Of a stretch of DNA of 64,000 nt, positions 1 through 19,757 are shown piece by piece; position 1 is the first letter of the stretch, and each line of letters begins with the position of its first letter. Location: contig OX442426.1 in NCBI GenBank assembly GCA_949361645.1, positions 5,898,278 through 5,962,277 of the forward strand, written 5' to 3'. The notes beneath the pieces are model-generated. The model searched no databases and was not told where the DNA came from. It worked only from the letters and a program-made list of their open reading frames with translations. The DNA is from Spongilla lacustris. Lineage: Eukaryota; Porifera; Demospongiae; Spongillida; Spongillidae. A program made the translations under genes and the position numbers.

Positions 1-17
1 TATATCATATCAGTTAC

Positions 18-466
18 CTTCATTTGATCTGCTTATGTTCAGATTCCAACCTTCTGACGAAAATGTTCCTGTGAATGATGTGATCGGACCAAAGCAGTTT
101 TGGATGTAACTGAGTGCCTGCACAGAGCCACTGTCCGGCCCGTAACCGAACAGAGATGAGTTTGCAATTGAAAACGTTTTCACCTTTCTGTGTGTGTAGG
201 AAACGTTGGCGTCACCAGCCTAAATTCACAGTGGGTGGAGTATAGAAATGGATAAGGTTATCTAACACATTTGCGCATTGGCTATGGAATACGCCCTCCC
301 TCCCCCGCGGTACACTGCAAAAAACAAAGAGTGGATTTAATCTATTGAAGATTAAACCACAATCGTAAATTGATTAGATTAAATCGTTTTTGACTGTGGT
401 TTAATCTTCAATAGATTAAATCTCACTCTTTGTTTTTTGCAGTGTATTATTATTTATCAGTATACA

Positions 467-497
<31 letters not shown>

Positions 498-1608
498 AAG
501 ACGGGGAAGTGAGCTTACAATAATCACACTAATCACACTTTGGACAATTACATCATCCGGGATATCGATCACCCAGTGGACAGGCTTTGAGTTCATGAGG
601 ACGAAAAGTAAAGGCTTTGTGCTGTTGCCTTCCACTGCTACAGATACCGGTAACACCGAGGACAGTCCTCCTTCGTGGTTTGCGACCACGTGCACCTCGT
701 AGTAGCAGTTTATGTTATTGTCGGCTGTGCAGCTGTAAAGCGGGCCATCCGATGTTTGAATTGGCACTGCGATAGCATCCGAAGCGTTCTTCTCAATGCG
801 GCAGTTTCCTACAAGAGCTGCGTGCATATAAGAACAATCCTGCCATTATAATAATACATTCAAATGTGCATATATTAAAGCTGATACATGTATGGAGCGA
901 CCAATTCAATTCAGTTTGCGTACCAAATTAAATTAATTGAAAACAAACCATAAACAAGCATTCCCTCGATATGCGCGCATAGCTCCATGTGCCCGATCGC
1001 GAACTGACGCACGAAATTGTCTTAGCACCGTGTTCAATTTTGCAGTAAACGTTAATGTGTTTCACCATATATATAGGCACCACTACGCATGCTGATCACA
1101 AAGGCGGAAAGGTAACATGATTAATGGTATCGCTACAAAATGCCGGGAAAGGGCCGGGGGAGGACGTATCGGGGTGTTTACGTGTGCCGTGCGTGCGTAC
1201 GCGTACATGCATGTGTGCGCGCTTGTGTGTATGTGCGTATGTGGAGTGCGTGCGTGTGTGCATGTGCGTATGTGGAGTGCGCGCGTGTATATTCATTTCT
1301 TGCGTTTTCGAAGTGTCGCAATACGATGATTATATGGCACTGTCACACACACACATGCACACGCACACACATGCACACACCTCTTTTATTTACGCAAGGC
1401 GCGTGCAGTGCGTACTTACGTAAACACGTGCATGGATCCCAGCCGTCACTGGAAATGTCACAGTGGCAACGGCCAAGCACACACGTTCCAGTTGTTTCAA
1501 TAACCCCTTTGCCAGAGTAGTAACCGAAACATGTATCGTCGTTCACCGAACACAGCTGTTCACGATTTTCGGGGCACGCGGCGATTTCTGTTGACGTGCC
1601 CCTCAGAA
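18..1608 (-). CDS. Partial betaglycan/endoglin orphan-domain-like surface protein (3 exons, 3' end outside window)
   Basis: Three minus-strand exons join in frame: 1608-1420, 808-519 and 183-18 (189, 290 and 166 nt; junction phases 1 and 0; the last ends in phase 1 at a GT donor, so the gene continues off the left edge). The first exon encodes a Cys-rich segment with ten cysteines, including CHCD and DPCTCL. The second encodes a beta-rich extracellular stretch with the core FVLMNSKPVHWVIDIP. The third encodes ALSYIQNCFGPITSF followed by WNLNIS. The PVHWVI and later GPITS...LNIS signatures, in this order and spacing, resemble the orphan domain of betaglycan/endoglin, membrane co-receptors for TGF-beta ligands. 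The domain assignment is from remembered family pattern, not a search. No signal peptide or transmembrane segment lies in the visible part; the 5' exon was not found with confidence. Introns contain a MITE and a 28-bp homopolymer. Confidence 0.6.
311..446. mobile_element. 136-bp hairpin MITE with about 50-bp terminal inverted repeats
   Basis: The left arm starts TACACTGCAAAAAACAAAG and the right arm is its near-perfect reverse complement, with one extra base in about 50. The central loop is about 34 bp of AT-rich sequence. The terminal TA could be a TA target duplication. No coding capacity; it lies in an intron of the orphan-domain gene. Non-autonomous DNA transposon of unassigned superfamily. 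Confidence 0.8.
470..497. repeat. 28-bp poly-G tract
   Basis: Uninterrupted G run (poly-C on the transcribed strand), about 20 bp downstream of the splice donor that ends the 808-519 exon. Length is prone to assembly or sequencing error. Confidence 0.9.
1190..1382. repeat. Degenerate GT-rich then CA-rich low-complexity tracts
   Basis: Imperfect TGTGTG/TGCGTG runs at about 1190-1290 and CACACA runs at about 1344-1382 form a potential imperfect hairpin. They lie in an intron of the minus-strand gene. The short open frames across them are compositional. Confidence 0.7.
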
Positions 1609-2102
1609 CTGAATAGCAAGGAAAATATTACCATGTCGCAGGTACAAAAAGCGACGTTTTGTTTGTGAACTCGCGGTAACTTACGCAAGTAGAATATAAG
1701 TGGCAAAGCCAATCTCGATGTCATCCTGTGTAGACTGCGAGCATTACAACGCAATTGTATAGTATGACGAAGCCAAAGTGCCGCTAAAAGACCGCCCATC
1801 AAAGCGTATCCGGTTCGTCTAGAGTCGCCACACCCTCGCGTGCTCCAAACTGACTACAAATGTAAGCGTACGTAGGTGTGACACTCGCGGTTCAATTACT
1901 TAATTGGTTGAACTTCGATTCTTCATGAATCAGGTGCAGCTGTATGTTTACTCGAGCAGGGTTGATGACGACATGTTAAGTAATTTGTTTTTCAAACGTG
2001 CACAGTATATTGATATATAGTTCTGAAACGTTCTTGCATCCGAGCGTGGTATATATACGTACAAATTTATTACAGTGACTACATGTACTTTACTAGTTGA
2101 CA

Positions 2103-2213
2103 TTAAATTGGCGAGTACGGTCCGGGGCAATTTTGCGTCTAGTCGGACCGTTTAAACCCAAAACTGCCCCGGACCGTATATAACCGGCATGTCCACACTC
2201 GCCAACTTAATTT
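2103..2213. repeat. Short inverted repeat (hairpin or MITE relic)
   Basis: A left arm containing TTGGCGAGTACGGTCCGGGG is matched by a right arm reading as its interrupted complement (CCCCGGACCGT, then ACTCGCCAA after a roughly 24-bp insertion). Non-coding foldback; class unknown. Confidence 0.65.
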
Positions 2214-2633
2214 AAAATTGCAAATTGCGCTGCCCTATATGAGTTGCATTGCAAAGGTTACGTAATAAATGTGAATGTGCCATTTTGGTTCATAATATAG
2301 TTCAACAAAATTGCCCACCTACATGTAAATGGCGCATTCATATTTACTTTTGCTCGCCGCGCGGACAAAATTAAAAGACATCCAGTTGTAAGAGAGGTTG
2401 GTGATAAGATAGGAGTTGATAAGAGGTGCATGGCAATGGAGGACATCAAAGTCATTGACACTGATGCTCCATCCCATTGCAACCGTTCACCTGGGAGCGT
2501 GCCTATAGTGGGAAGAGGATTTATTGGGGAAACAATTTGCACCACTAGTACTAGTGATACCACTTGATAGAATGTTACGCGGAGAGAGGCCATACACCGA
2601 TCAAAGGGACAAGCTCCCATGGGCGTCCCCGGG

Positions 2634-2757
2634 GGTGGGGAGGTGGGGGGGAGGGGGGCCATGGCCCCACCTTCGGATCGACTGAATGCCCCCCCCCCTC
2701 CCTCTTGTAATAAAAGTTTACATACATGCGCCCCCCCCCCCCCTCCCCCCCACCCAC
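2634..2757. repeat. G-rich and C-rich homopolymer patches
   Basis: Several runs of 6-15 G or C with interruptions. These create Pro/Gly-rich spurious reading frames on the minus strand. No gene supported. Confidence 0.7.
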
Positions 2758-5404
2758 TGAGCGATATGGAATAGTTGTTTCAACTTCCTGATCCTATGCA
2801 TAATTATTAATGTGTGCGATATATAGAACTGTGATTATTAATATATATTTTTGAGAGGTTATCCAACGCTACATGGTGGCAGCGCCTGGTACAAAAATGT
2901 ACTGTGCATGTGGCTATGTTTAAACATGACTAGCCTATGTCATCATAGGAGTATCCAGTATGTGTTTGAGAGGCGATTTGAACTTAGAAGTACATGACAT
3001 TGTATGTCACAATTCACCATTGTGTTTGTAACTACGTAATAGGACTTGATTGCAAATTAGCTACATGTACCATTGATAAAATCATGATAAGAAATGATTG
3101 TGGGGCAGAGGGGGGAGGGAGGAGGGGGGGGGGGGGTTGGTAGAAATATGAGCTATTTCCCCACTGGTACTGTAATTCGTTGATTCGTGATGAACTTGTA
3201 ATTTTATTTATTTATTTTTTAATACTGACTTCAGTTATAAATGGTTTCAGTATAACGAATAGCAATTGTTAACAGTACTGTTGCTTGAAAAATAATCTGA
3301 AATAGTGGGAGGGAGGGTTGTTCCAGTCATTTTATTGGGCAATAATTTTTTTAATTAGCTCTATTTAAAACGTAAGGTGATATACATGTATACAGTGCGG
3401 TGTATGAAGTACAAGAAATGTTCCAACCAGCCCCAGTCTCCCCTAGTATCAACATTGGAGGATTGACTTTATTGGCTCTTTTCACCACCAATGCACATTA
3501 TTTTACCAATGAGGCTATTATAATTAATGTGTATGTGGTGGATTCTAAAAGATAGGTATATTTAGCAATATAAAACTGATGAGGTTTGCTTGAATTGTCC
3601 ACATTTCAGTTGTTTTTTATAAATAACTGCTGACCAAGGCACTAAATTGAACAATGCCTTGGCTGAGCTGATTCAATTGCTAACATTGAGCACCAATTTA
3701 CCACTGCATATCATCCCCAGGTGTTTTTAAGGGTCAATATGCATTGTTACATAACCAAACTTGATTAAAGCTGATTGAAACAATAAATCAATACTGCAAA
3801 TTATGAGTTACGTTTTAAGTATAAGCAACGATGGGAGGGCTCTTACTGTGTGCACTTGTACCTTATAGTTAATAATATGTCATATAAACTTAGGATAACT
3901 ACATGTACTGATGCCTAAGCAGGCTAATGATACTCCAGTTACTTATGGCATGTATATAATCCTTCAGAGCATGGCTTTTGCATGACCTCAGTGTATATAT
4001 AAGATGCACCAAGTTGATTTGGGATAATTACTTGAATGCTGGGGTACCCGATTCAATTACGAATTAAAGAGATAAAGTCCAAAGTTGCAGGCCTGGGCAC
4101 CATACACAGGTTTGCTGACTGGTTAATTGACATAATTGTAGAGAGATGTCCTGAAGTCAATTATGGCAAGACACACTGTCTCCTTCAAATTGACAAGTAA
4201 CAGCATCATGACCCAAGGGGGGTTGAGAACATTGCAAGGACAGAAAGCACACCTATAGAGCCATGCAGACGATGTGTCTATGCCAAGCCACCACCTATAA
4301 CTATATAAACATATTTGGAATTTTCAGAATTCAGGTGAAGTCCCAAGCCCTATCAAAATGATGAGATGAGGACATGCACAGGTCGTGCTCTATCAGCCAC
4401 AGAATATATCTTTGAACTTTGCTTCCTAGCTCAAGTGTGGAAGAGTGGGTTTTCTGGTGATGTGGATTTCAGAAAATTACAGACAGAGCTTTAAATGGTA
4501 CAGACATGCACGAACGCATGTACAAACTTATACATGTATCAATAGACCATTGCATGGCATTGGACAATTAATGATTGGCTGAGGTTATCGTATAGGGCTA
4601 GAATACAACTTAGTTTTGATACCAGATGTTTGGATAGCCAGATGTGATGCCACGCACATGCAAGCTCCATGACACACTAGTGCCAATTGCCAAACATACT
4701 TCTATTGTATCTATTCTGTCACATATAGTATACGCATACTTGCAATTTATGTGCAGCTGTATGATGAAAGCTCCTAATTAAAAAAGCTATAAGAGTGAGT
4801 CGGGGATGTCATGGGGAGCAATTATCGCATGACATGCCACATATACGCCACGTCTATGATTAAAGTGCTGAGATTTTAATCGGCATACCGAGAAAAGCTA
4901 ATTAGAGATCACGGTCACATGGCGCGTGTGGTTTTATTGCTTTACTGACCTCCGCTGATATAAGGCAAGCTATACATGCGGATATAGTTAAGGAAGGTGT
5001 CGGACTATTGATGCTCGGTTTACAGAACTATTGAAATGTACGGGCCTATGCTCGGTTTTTGGAAGTATTTGATAAGTTACTCATGCACATTCTGAAGAGT
5101 GAAGACACAATAAAAATACCAAATGTCACTTTTCTGCCAGACCATGCACGATAATATAGTATAAACGTCTATATGACGCTTTGAACTAATGAAACATACC
5201 AAAACTACGGACCGAATATAATATCAAGGAAAGCGAGCACCAATGTGGAGGACTAATTAGAGAATGAATGCTATTAAATCACGCGATGAAAGTCTAAATA
5301 ACATAAAATACATGTATATACTTTCAAAGCTATACATATACATCAGTCTGGAGTTATACAATGGCGTGTAGTATACTCAGACAAATTATATTTCAGGACG
5401 AACG

Positions 5405-13395
<7,991 letters not shown>

Positions 13396-14545
13396 TGTGT
13401 GCGTGAAAAATACATCAATGTCGTTTCAATTACATTTAAAAAGTATCGTAATTTGTTTAGTAAATAATTCACATATCTATGCCACTCACATGTAGAGTTC
13501 AAAATTGCTATTCCAAATTACCGTGAAACATAGTCTATGAAGATGATGTAATTCTTAGAATTTAATACAAATCGAATAGGAGACAAAAGTATATAAATAT
13601 GCAAAACAATACTTATAGAAGTCAAATTTCAGGTGTGACGCATGACAGTCCTGTATATGGCCAATGCACGTGGACATGTCATTACGGACTGTTTTGCTAG
13701 CTGCACACATATCTGCAAGGTAAGGTTTGAAGCTCTAACTGAGGGCCCCAAGCACACCAATTGCAACAGAGAGGTTACAACATATATGGTGCTTTAGATC
13801 AGCTGTCTCACGAATACAGCAGTATGTGAATCGTTGAAAAATCCAAGATGGCAGAGAACGAAATAATATTAATTTTGCCCATGAGCCATGCTGAAATGTA
13901 CCAAACATAATGCCCGCAGGCAGACATATCTCTTAATTGATCAAACACATAAGCATGAACATTATTCTCATTTCACTGGTCCCACTGCCAGTAGGGTGCG
14001 ATTGAAGCGCTCAATCATTCCATCATCTATAGCCATCTTTTGACAATGCCTACAAATCAGTGAAGATCTCAGATCCTTGCATTGATCAGTGGGCAAAAAA
14101 ATCCGGAGCTCCATGCGTATCTGCAAATAAAACCATTAAAGCACCCAGCGATTGATGCAGCTTCTTCATCCACTTTAGGGGCAGGTTACTCCTGAGTCCA
14201 GAGTAAAATGTACAGGTGCCAATTTATTCTGGAGTAGAAAGTTCAGAAGAAAACTTTGCTGCATGCAAGGACGTCGACACTTTAAAGTTTATACCGTACC
14301 GTGCATGACACAATGATGCGCATGCACCGGCGTATACATGTATAGAGAGGGAGATACGAGTCTGTGTAAAGGTTACATACACGTTTGGTCAATGCATATA
14401 GTACAACTTTTGTTCCCCTATGAGAAGAATATGGTTTACTGACGGCTAAAGAACTGATTGCATTTTGAAGCTGACGCATCAAACAAAACATTTCTGGGGA
14501 TAGCGTGTTCAATGAATAGACTACAGTAATTCCTTTGCACCGCTA
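13396..14545. other. Region downstream of the kinase gene; mostly unrecognised
   Basis: Contains the 3' flank of the kinase gene and the short integrase-like relic listed separately. Otherwise there is no supported coding sequence. From about 14.55 kb the sequence matches the start of the block that recurs at 35.75 kb. Confidence 0.5.
13973..14043 (-). pseudogene. Short decayed retroviral-type integrase fragment
   Basis: The minus strand encodes DDGMIERFNRTLL, the pattern that follows the last catalytic region of retrotransposon (Gypsy-type) integrases (DG.VERFNRTL). It is followed within a few residues by a stop. The surrounding minus-strand sequence is frame-disrupted. Too short to classify the element. 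Confidence 0.5.
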
Positions 14546-14635
14546 CAGGAAAATTGCATGCTTCGAACGCCAGTAATTACGCATTTCCCTTCCTACACTC
14601 TCCACACCCCCTATTAACGTCACTATGTCAAATTA

Positions 14636-14880
14636 GTCGTAACTAATGAATTTACGAGAGTCTTGTGGTTTACAACTACAGTGTACTACATGTATGTAAA
14701 TGACATGGATGTCACCACTAAGAGTAAGTATTAAAATCGTCCTGCTGGTAGACAATTTATGATTCGGCTCGCAATGAAGAGGCAAAATATATTCGCTGGG
14801 GAAAAAATGACAGTTCAGTTTGTCGCCGCCTTTCACCTCTAGCTATGTTGTCATTTTTGATACACCTCTGGAGGACATCA
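14636..14880 (+). pseudogene. Exon-1 relic of subfamily B secreted protein gene
   Basis: Matches the B2 promoter and start region at about 33.34-33.57 kb: the ACGAGAGTCTTGTGGTTTAC block, the CCACTAAGAGTA block and the CTGGTAGACAATT block. An ATG and degraded signal peptide follow, and the frame meets TAG after about 11 codons. Similarity stops after the CTGGAGGACATCA segment. A near-identical relic lies at 35.82 kb. Confidence 0.75.
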
Positions 14881-14993
14881 ATCATGGGCGTACGCAAGGG
14901 GGGGTCGATGGGTTCGAACGATCCCGCCCCCCCCCCCCCCCCTGCTCGTTGAATCGGCCAAGGGTGGACAGCATCCCCCCCGCTCGTTGAATC

Positions 14994-15074
14994 GGCCGAA
15001 TCACGTAATCCATAACTTGATTTTGTCACCTTTTGCCGAATCACGTAATCCATAACTTGATTTTGTCACCTTTT
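14994..15074. repeat. Two tandem copies of an approximately 38-bp unit
   Basis: The unit GAATCACGTAATCCATAACT plus following TTGATTTTGTCACC occurs twice in direct succession. It is flanked by C-rich homopolymers (about 14931-14942 and 15090-15111). Confidence 0.85.
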
Positions 15075-15117
15075 ATAAAAAAAATTCGACCCCCCCCCCC
15101 CCCCCCCCCCCGAACTG

Positions 15118-15245
15118 TGCATGCCCTTTTGCTTGCAGCAAAAAACTCCGTTTTATTTTGTCTCTTTATTGAGAGCCGAATTGTAAATTTTCTACCAGCT
15201 TTAGTGGTGACATCCATGTCATGTACATGGACCTACTAGTTAATT
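15118..15245 (-). pseudogene. Inverted relic of subfamily B upstream region
   Basis: The reverse complement of this stretch matches the B-gene 5' flank (CTGGTAGA, GGTGACATCCATG and TACATGGA landmarks). It forms an inverted pair with the relic at 14.64 kb. No usable frame. Confidence 0.6.
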
Positions 15246-15779
15246 AATACATATAAATGTACGTGCAATTTGAACGGTGTTATAGTTGTTACCAGATATT
15301 TCAAATTTTCAATGTCCGTGTAAGAAATGTATATCTGAATTCACAGATAAAAGAATAAATCATTTTTCATGTGGCAAGTAAAATCATGGAGATAAGGCTC
15401 AAAGGTATCAATGCGCGCATGTGGTTAATTGGGGGGGGGGGGGGGGTGGGGGGGGTGGAGAGTGAGGGATGGAAATATACAATTACTGGCATTCTAAGTA
15501 TGCAATTTTCAGTCCTGTAGCGCTGCGAAGTCTATGCATTGAACACGCTATCCCACAAATGAATAATAAAATGAGAAATTGCATACTAATCAGCAATGTG
15601 AACACTGTACTTGGTAAAAAAATTTTTAGATACTTTGGCCACATTTGGAAGAATGTTTCTGCCACTGTCACCTCAGAATACTGCTATTTTCCTCAGCCAA
15701 AAGCTGATCTAAATCGTACTTTGATGCTATACCTTTTAAAAAAAAAAAAGATTTATGAAATAACATAATATTCACCACT

Positions 15780-16330
15780 GCCATAAGGCTTTCAGACAGT
15801 GTGTGGATGTCGACACCTCCATCATTGCCTGGGAACAAGCTCCCAGAGGAGGCTTAGGACTGCAGACATTGTGCCACCACTCATCTCTGCAGCTTTCATC
15901 TCCTCCATTTGATCATCTGGCATTGGATCTCAATTGGTCCACCGCCTGTCTCAAGCTGTAGAAGTGTTTAACATCTCCAGGGGAAGCCATGCATCACTGC
16001 CACCAAGATTGTTCTCCGTCCGTTAGGCAAACTAGTGAACATTAGGGCCATCACCTGTTCCTCTGGCATCTCTTGGGCTGCCTTACCTCAGAACTGGGCC
16101 TTCAGTAGGGCGTCTCCCTGGGCCCATTGTTGTTCTCTTTGGTCTTAAACGTCCTAGCTGGAGTCAGCAATTTCAACCAAAGACAATTGTGCTGGTCTGA
16201 ATTTCCATGCATGTTACATGGATGATGGTGCTCTTGCAGGTCCAAGGTCTTCTTGAAGGAACCAGATGTCTTGGCTTTGCTCCAAGGATTAGAGGAAAGA
16301 GGTAGGGAGAGGGGGTGGTTGCCATGGTAT
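15780..16330 (+). pseudogene. Decayed reverse transcriptase fragment (plus orientation)
   Basis: Translation gives SLGPLLFSLVLN and then, in another frame, YMDDGALAG, the paired motifs of non-LTR reverse transcriptases (GDPLGPLLF and the Y.DD catalytic box). In-frame stops and shifts separate them, so the copy is dead although the YMDD box survives. Near-identical relics lie at 37.0-37.5 kb (plus) and at 19.8-20.5, 34.4-34.6 and 43.1-43.9 kb (minus). Confidence 0.7.
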
Positions 16331-17053
16331 TTTGGCCCACACCTTTATTGCCACAAACCTTGGAGAAATGAAATGCCAAATATGCTTTGACATGCATGAC
16401 TGGGCCTACTGTTGCGTTTCACACACTATACGCTTCCAAGAAGTTAACATTCCACGACGAGAAAGCGTTATCAAGTTATCGTCGTACAACGGATTGCATT
16501 CATGTAAGCCGGTTGTAATTATTTAAAAGCAAACGAAATAATTCCACATGTACAATAAAAAGCCATCTCTTTACGTAGCACCAACCCTGCATGCGTACAC
16601 GGTGTGCATGTGAGCAGATATACTGATGCGACATTAAAATCAAAATCTTAGATCCTGAAGATATAGCTTTCACTTCAGTAGTCAGTTACCTCCATGCATT
16701 GTTAATGGTGTTTAGCATTATTATATAATACTGTTAGCATACATGGAAGTTAATGGACCGTTGTGTCGATGCGTAAGCATCATGCGCATTTGTACAGTCA
16801 GCACCTTCCCACACTTGTAGGAAAACATATTGGTACCTCGGTGCAAAAGAAAATTGGCAGCCACCATAAGTATAGCTCAACTAAGTGTCCCAACTGATTG
16901 GAATTTTCTCAGAATTAAACGCGATCATCATCTCCACCTGCCATCCTTATGGAGTTGAAGACTGAAGAGCTCACAGAATGACAGCCAGTTATTAATAATT
17001 CATTACAAGTTACGACGTACATGTATACAAATATATGCGCACAAAACGGTTTG

Positions 17054-17631
17054 TTATACGCAGATTTGTAATGCAAATGTCTTCTTTAACCAGTCGCAGA
17101 CAGTGCTTTGCAAGAAAGAACTAGGAGTTTGATATTGACTGCTGATGCTATTAGACCAAGTGATCGAAATGGTGCGATCTATCTTCAAGAGTCTGATTTC
17201 CTCAAGGACGCATATCACGTCCACCATTTGCTCACATGTGTAGGCAGGGTTGGTACGCTACAAAGAACAAGGAACGTCATTTCGCTAATAGCACATGATA
17301 TCTAACGTACCGATACATAGGAGCACGTGATATTTCTAACATGTTCCAGGCTATCGGTCTCGTTACACTGATTGCTTCTCACTTGTCTAAGAACTTTGCA
17401 CATGGCATGAAATTTGGTTACGTCGTTGAGAAGATACTGCAAATGATAAGCAGGCATAAATGAATGCAAGAGTAATGTATGATTATCACGTGGGAAGGCG
17501 GCAGCACTTACATATTGAGTACTGGTTAAGTCATTTAAGTAGAGAAAATGGTTTCTGATGTCCTCCAGAGGAGTAGTAGAGACAACGATGACAAAATGGA
17601 GGAGAAAAGCTGCGACGAACCGAACTGCCAT
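17054..17631 (-). CDS. Secreted 7-Cys protein, subfamily B copy 1 (intact, 174 aa)
   Basis: Exon 1 is 17631-17311 (321 nt, 107 codons) and ends at a GTACGT donor after SYVS. Exon 2 is 17257-17054 (204 nt including stop). The intron is 53 bp, phase 0. A signal peptide (MAVRFVAAFLLHFVIVVS) precedes TTPLEDIRNHF. The mature part has cysteines in contexts AMC, NQC, ITC, YTC, VIC, TVC and QIC, and N-glycosylation sites NHT, NET and NIT. The chain looks mostly helical, but I recognise no family; role unknown, presumably extracellular. A TATAAAAA box lies 53 bp upstream of the ATG. It sits in the left arm of a long palindrome. Compared with B3, the exon 2 codon after ITISIT-like sequence is TGG (Trp), not TGA, so this copy is complete. 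Confidence 0.8.
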
Positions 17632-17683
17632 TTTGTTTTCAGCTATAGCGAGAGCCGAATGATGAATTGTCTACCAGCAGACG

Positions 17684-17691
17684 TTTTTATA
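17684..17691 (-). promoter_or_regulatory. TATA box of B1
   Basis: TATAAAAA on the minus strand, 53 bp before the ATG and conserved in place in B2 and B3. Confidence 0.6.
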
Positions 17692-18777
17692 CTTACTCTT
17701 AGCGGTGACATCCATGCCATGCATGTACATAGTAGTTGTAAACCACAAGACTCTAGTTAATATATTAATTATAATTATATTATATCACAATTGTAATTTG
17801 AGCGCTCATATGGTGTTGTGTACATGTGTCTTATGTGCTTGTAGTCTATACCGTTTGTGTCTCAAGTCAGAATCAGGAATGATTGTGAAATCGAAATGGT
17901 CTTTGAGAGCATACTGCAAATAATGGAGGCATTGTGGCATTCAAAGCATGCAGTTTTCAAGCAGGAAATAGTCTGTGTACTAATCACCCTTCCCAGAATA
18001 TATTTCTTTGATGTGTGTTCATGCAGTGATGCAGGTCATCCCCTTCAAAACAGAACTTGTCGTTTTGAAGAATGTCCCGGCCGAAAATGTGGCTCTTATG
18101 CATGCGCGTTACATAATGAGACATGTACATGTATATATGTGAAGTGCATGTAGCCTTCATACTGACTTGTATCTACACTACACGTACCAATGTGAGGTAC
18201 ACCTTACATGGTAGTAATTAAGGCGAACAAACACCTCGAATATAAGTGTGAAGGTACAGCATTTAGTTTGGAGTGATTTTGAGGTTTTGCACCTTTCAAA
18301 CAAGGCATTTGACTAATGCAAGCACTTAATTAAGCCAACACACTGTACTTTCCCAACCAACTTTTAAAGATATCTATAAAACTCTGCACGAGTACAACTA
18401 TGATTCTACCAGTTCCAAATCACAAGTAGGGGTCCCTGGTCCCCCTCCTCCCCATAGGCTACATGGTAAGAATATGTGACATAGAAATACTTACATATAA
18501 CATCATTACATGTACATACTCATGTGTATGAATCACAATTGTTTTGGCAAAACCTCAAAATCACTCCAAACAAATGCTATACTATCCAACTTATTCAAGG
18601 TGAAGGCTACATGCACTTCACATACATGTAAATGTCTCATTATGTAACGTCTGGTCAATGTGCATACGTAGAGCCACACATTATGTTGATAATTGGGGAC
18701 ATTCTTTAAAACGACAACATCCATTTTGGAGCAGCTGACCTGCGCAGGCAATGCATGAACACACATAAAAAAAAATG

Positions 18778-18832
18778 TTTACACCCAGCTGACATACTGG
18801 TGCCCAGCTGATGTACTGGTGCCCAGATAATG
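18778..18832. repeat. Two to three copies of the 19-bp CAGCTGATGTACTGGTGCC repeat
   Basis: Same unit as the 2.2-kb array at 40.0 kb, at the equivalent place in the duplicated block. It shows the unexpanded state. Confidence 0.85.
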
Positions 18833-19757
18833 TGTGTTATATTGTAATGCTTGTATCTATTATAATATAGTATCATTAAATTTATTTCAAATGTATAATA
18901 TTTACTATGTAACATTGTGATGAATTATTTGCACTGAATCTTGATTACTGGCTGTTGTTCTGTGAGCTGTTCAGTCTTCAACTCCACATGGATGGCAGTT
19001 GGAGTTGATGATCGTGCTTAGTTCCAATCACTTGGGACACTGAGTTGAGCTATGTATTTATGGTGGCTGCCAATTTTCTTTGCAACGACATTGAGGTACC
19101 AATATATTCCATGGCAAGTGTAGGCAGTTGATGATTGTATAACTCTAAAGCACCAACCAACAGTCCATTAACCTTCATGTATGCATCAAAACAATTCACT
19201 GTTAAAGTGTTATAATGCTAAGCACATTAATAATGCATGGAGGTAACTGACTACTGATGTGAAAAATTTGGCATTTGCACATAATGTCGAAAAGCTATCA
19301 TCAGGATCTATGATTTTGATTTTAACTTGATATCGCATCAGTATATTTCTGCTCACATATACACCGTGTTGGTCTACATAAAGAGGTAAGATGTAGAAAT
19401 AACACTTATGGTTTAACAGAATTCACAGTACACATACATGAAAGAAATTCTTAAGCAAATACACACAGAAAGATCAGTAGTCCGTTGCATCAACCTGCAT
19501 GTCTGCCACCTGCAATGATCTTGCAAGGATAGCCCTGGCATTTGCTCTCACAAGCACAATGCTCAGTCTGCGTAAAGAGGTGGGTTTTTTACTTCACAAT
19601 GTACATGTAGAATTATTTCGCTTGCTTAATAATTATTACACTTACATGAATGCAATACATGGTATGGCGATAACCGGATAACGTTAACTTGTCATGGAAT
19701 GTCAACTTCTTGGAAGCGTATAGTGTGTGAAACGCATGAGTAACCCAGTCAAGGATG

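Larger units (their letters stand above)
1609..5404. other. Intergenic region between two divergent genes
   Basis: No exon could be supported here on either strand, apart from a possible unseen 5' exon of the minus-strand gene. The stretch is AT-rich and holds a hairpin element near 2.1 kb, G/C homopolymer runs at about 2.63-2.76 and 3.11-3.14 kb, and no recognisable domain. It should contain the promoters of both flanking genes, but I see no decisive motif. Confidence 0.5.
15780..18150. repeat. Left arm of long imperfect palindrome around B1
   Basis: Successive landmarks recur in reverse complement and reverse order in the right arm (about 18.60-20.56 kb): the RT relic, TACGCTTCCAAGAAGTTAAC, GAGTTGAAGACTGAAGAGCT and the GAATGTCCC / AATGTGGCTC block near 18.08 kb. 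B1 lies within this arm and has no counterpart in the other. Boundaries approximate. Confidence 0.7.

Noticed and set aside
1560..1802. Possible 5' exon or signal peptide of the minus-strand orphan-domain gene (frame starting MMGGLLAALWL)
   Set aside because: It has a short hydrophobic start but no convincing donor or phase match to the exon beginning at 1608.
2258..2662. 134-codon minus-strand frame with a Pro-rich start
   Set aside because: Starts in G/C homopolymer sequence, no recognisable domain or splice context.
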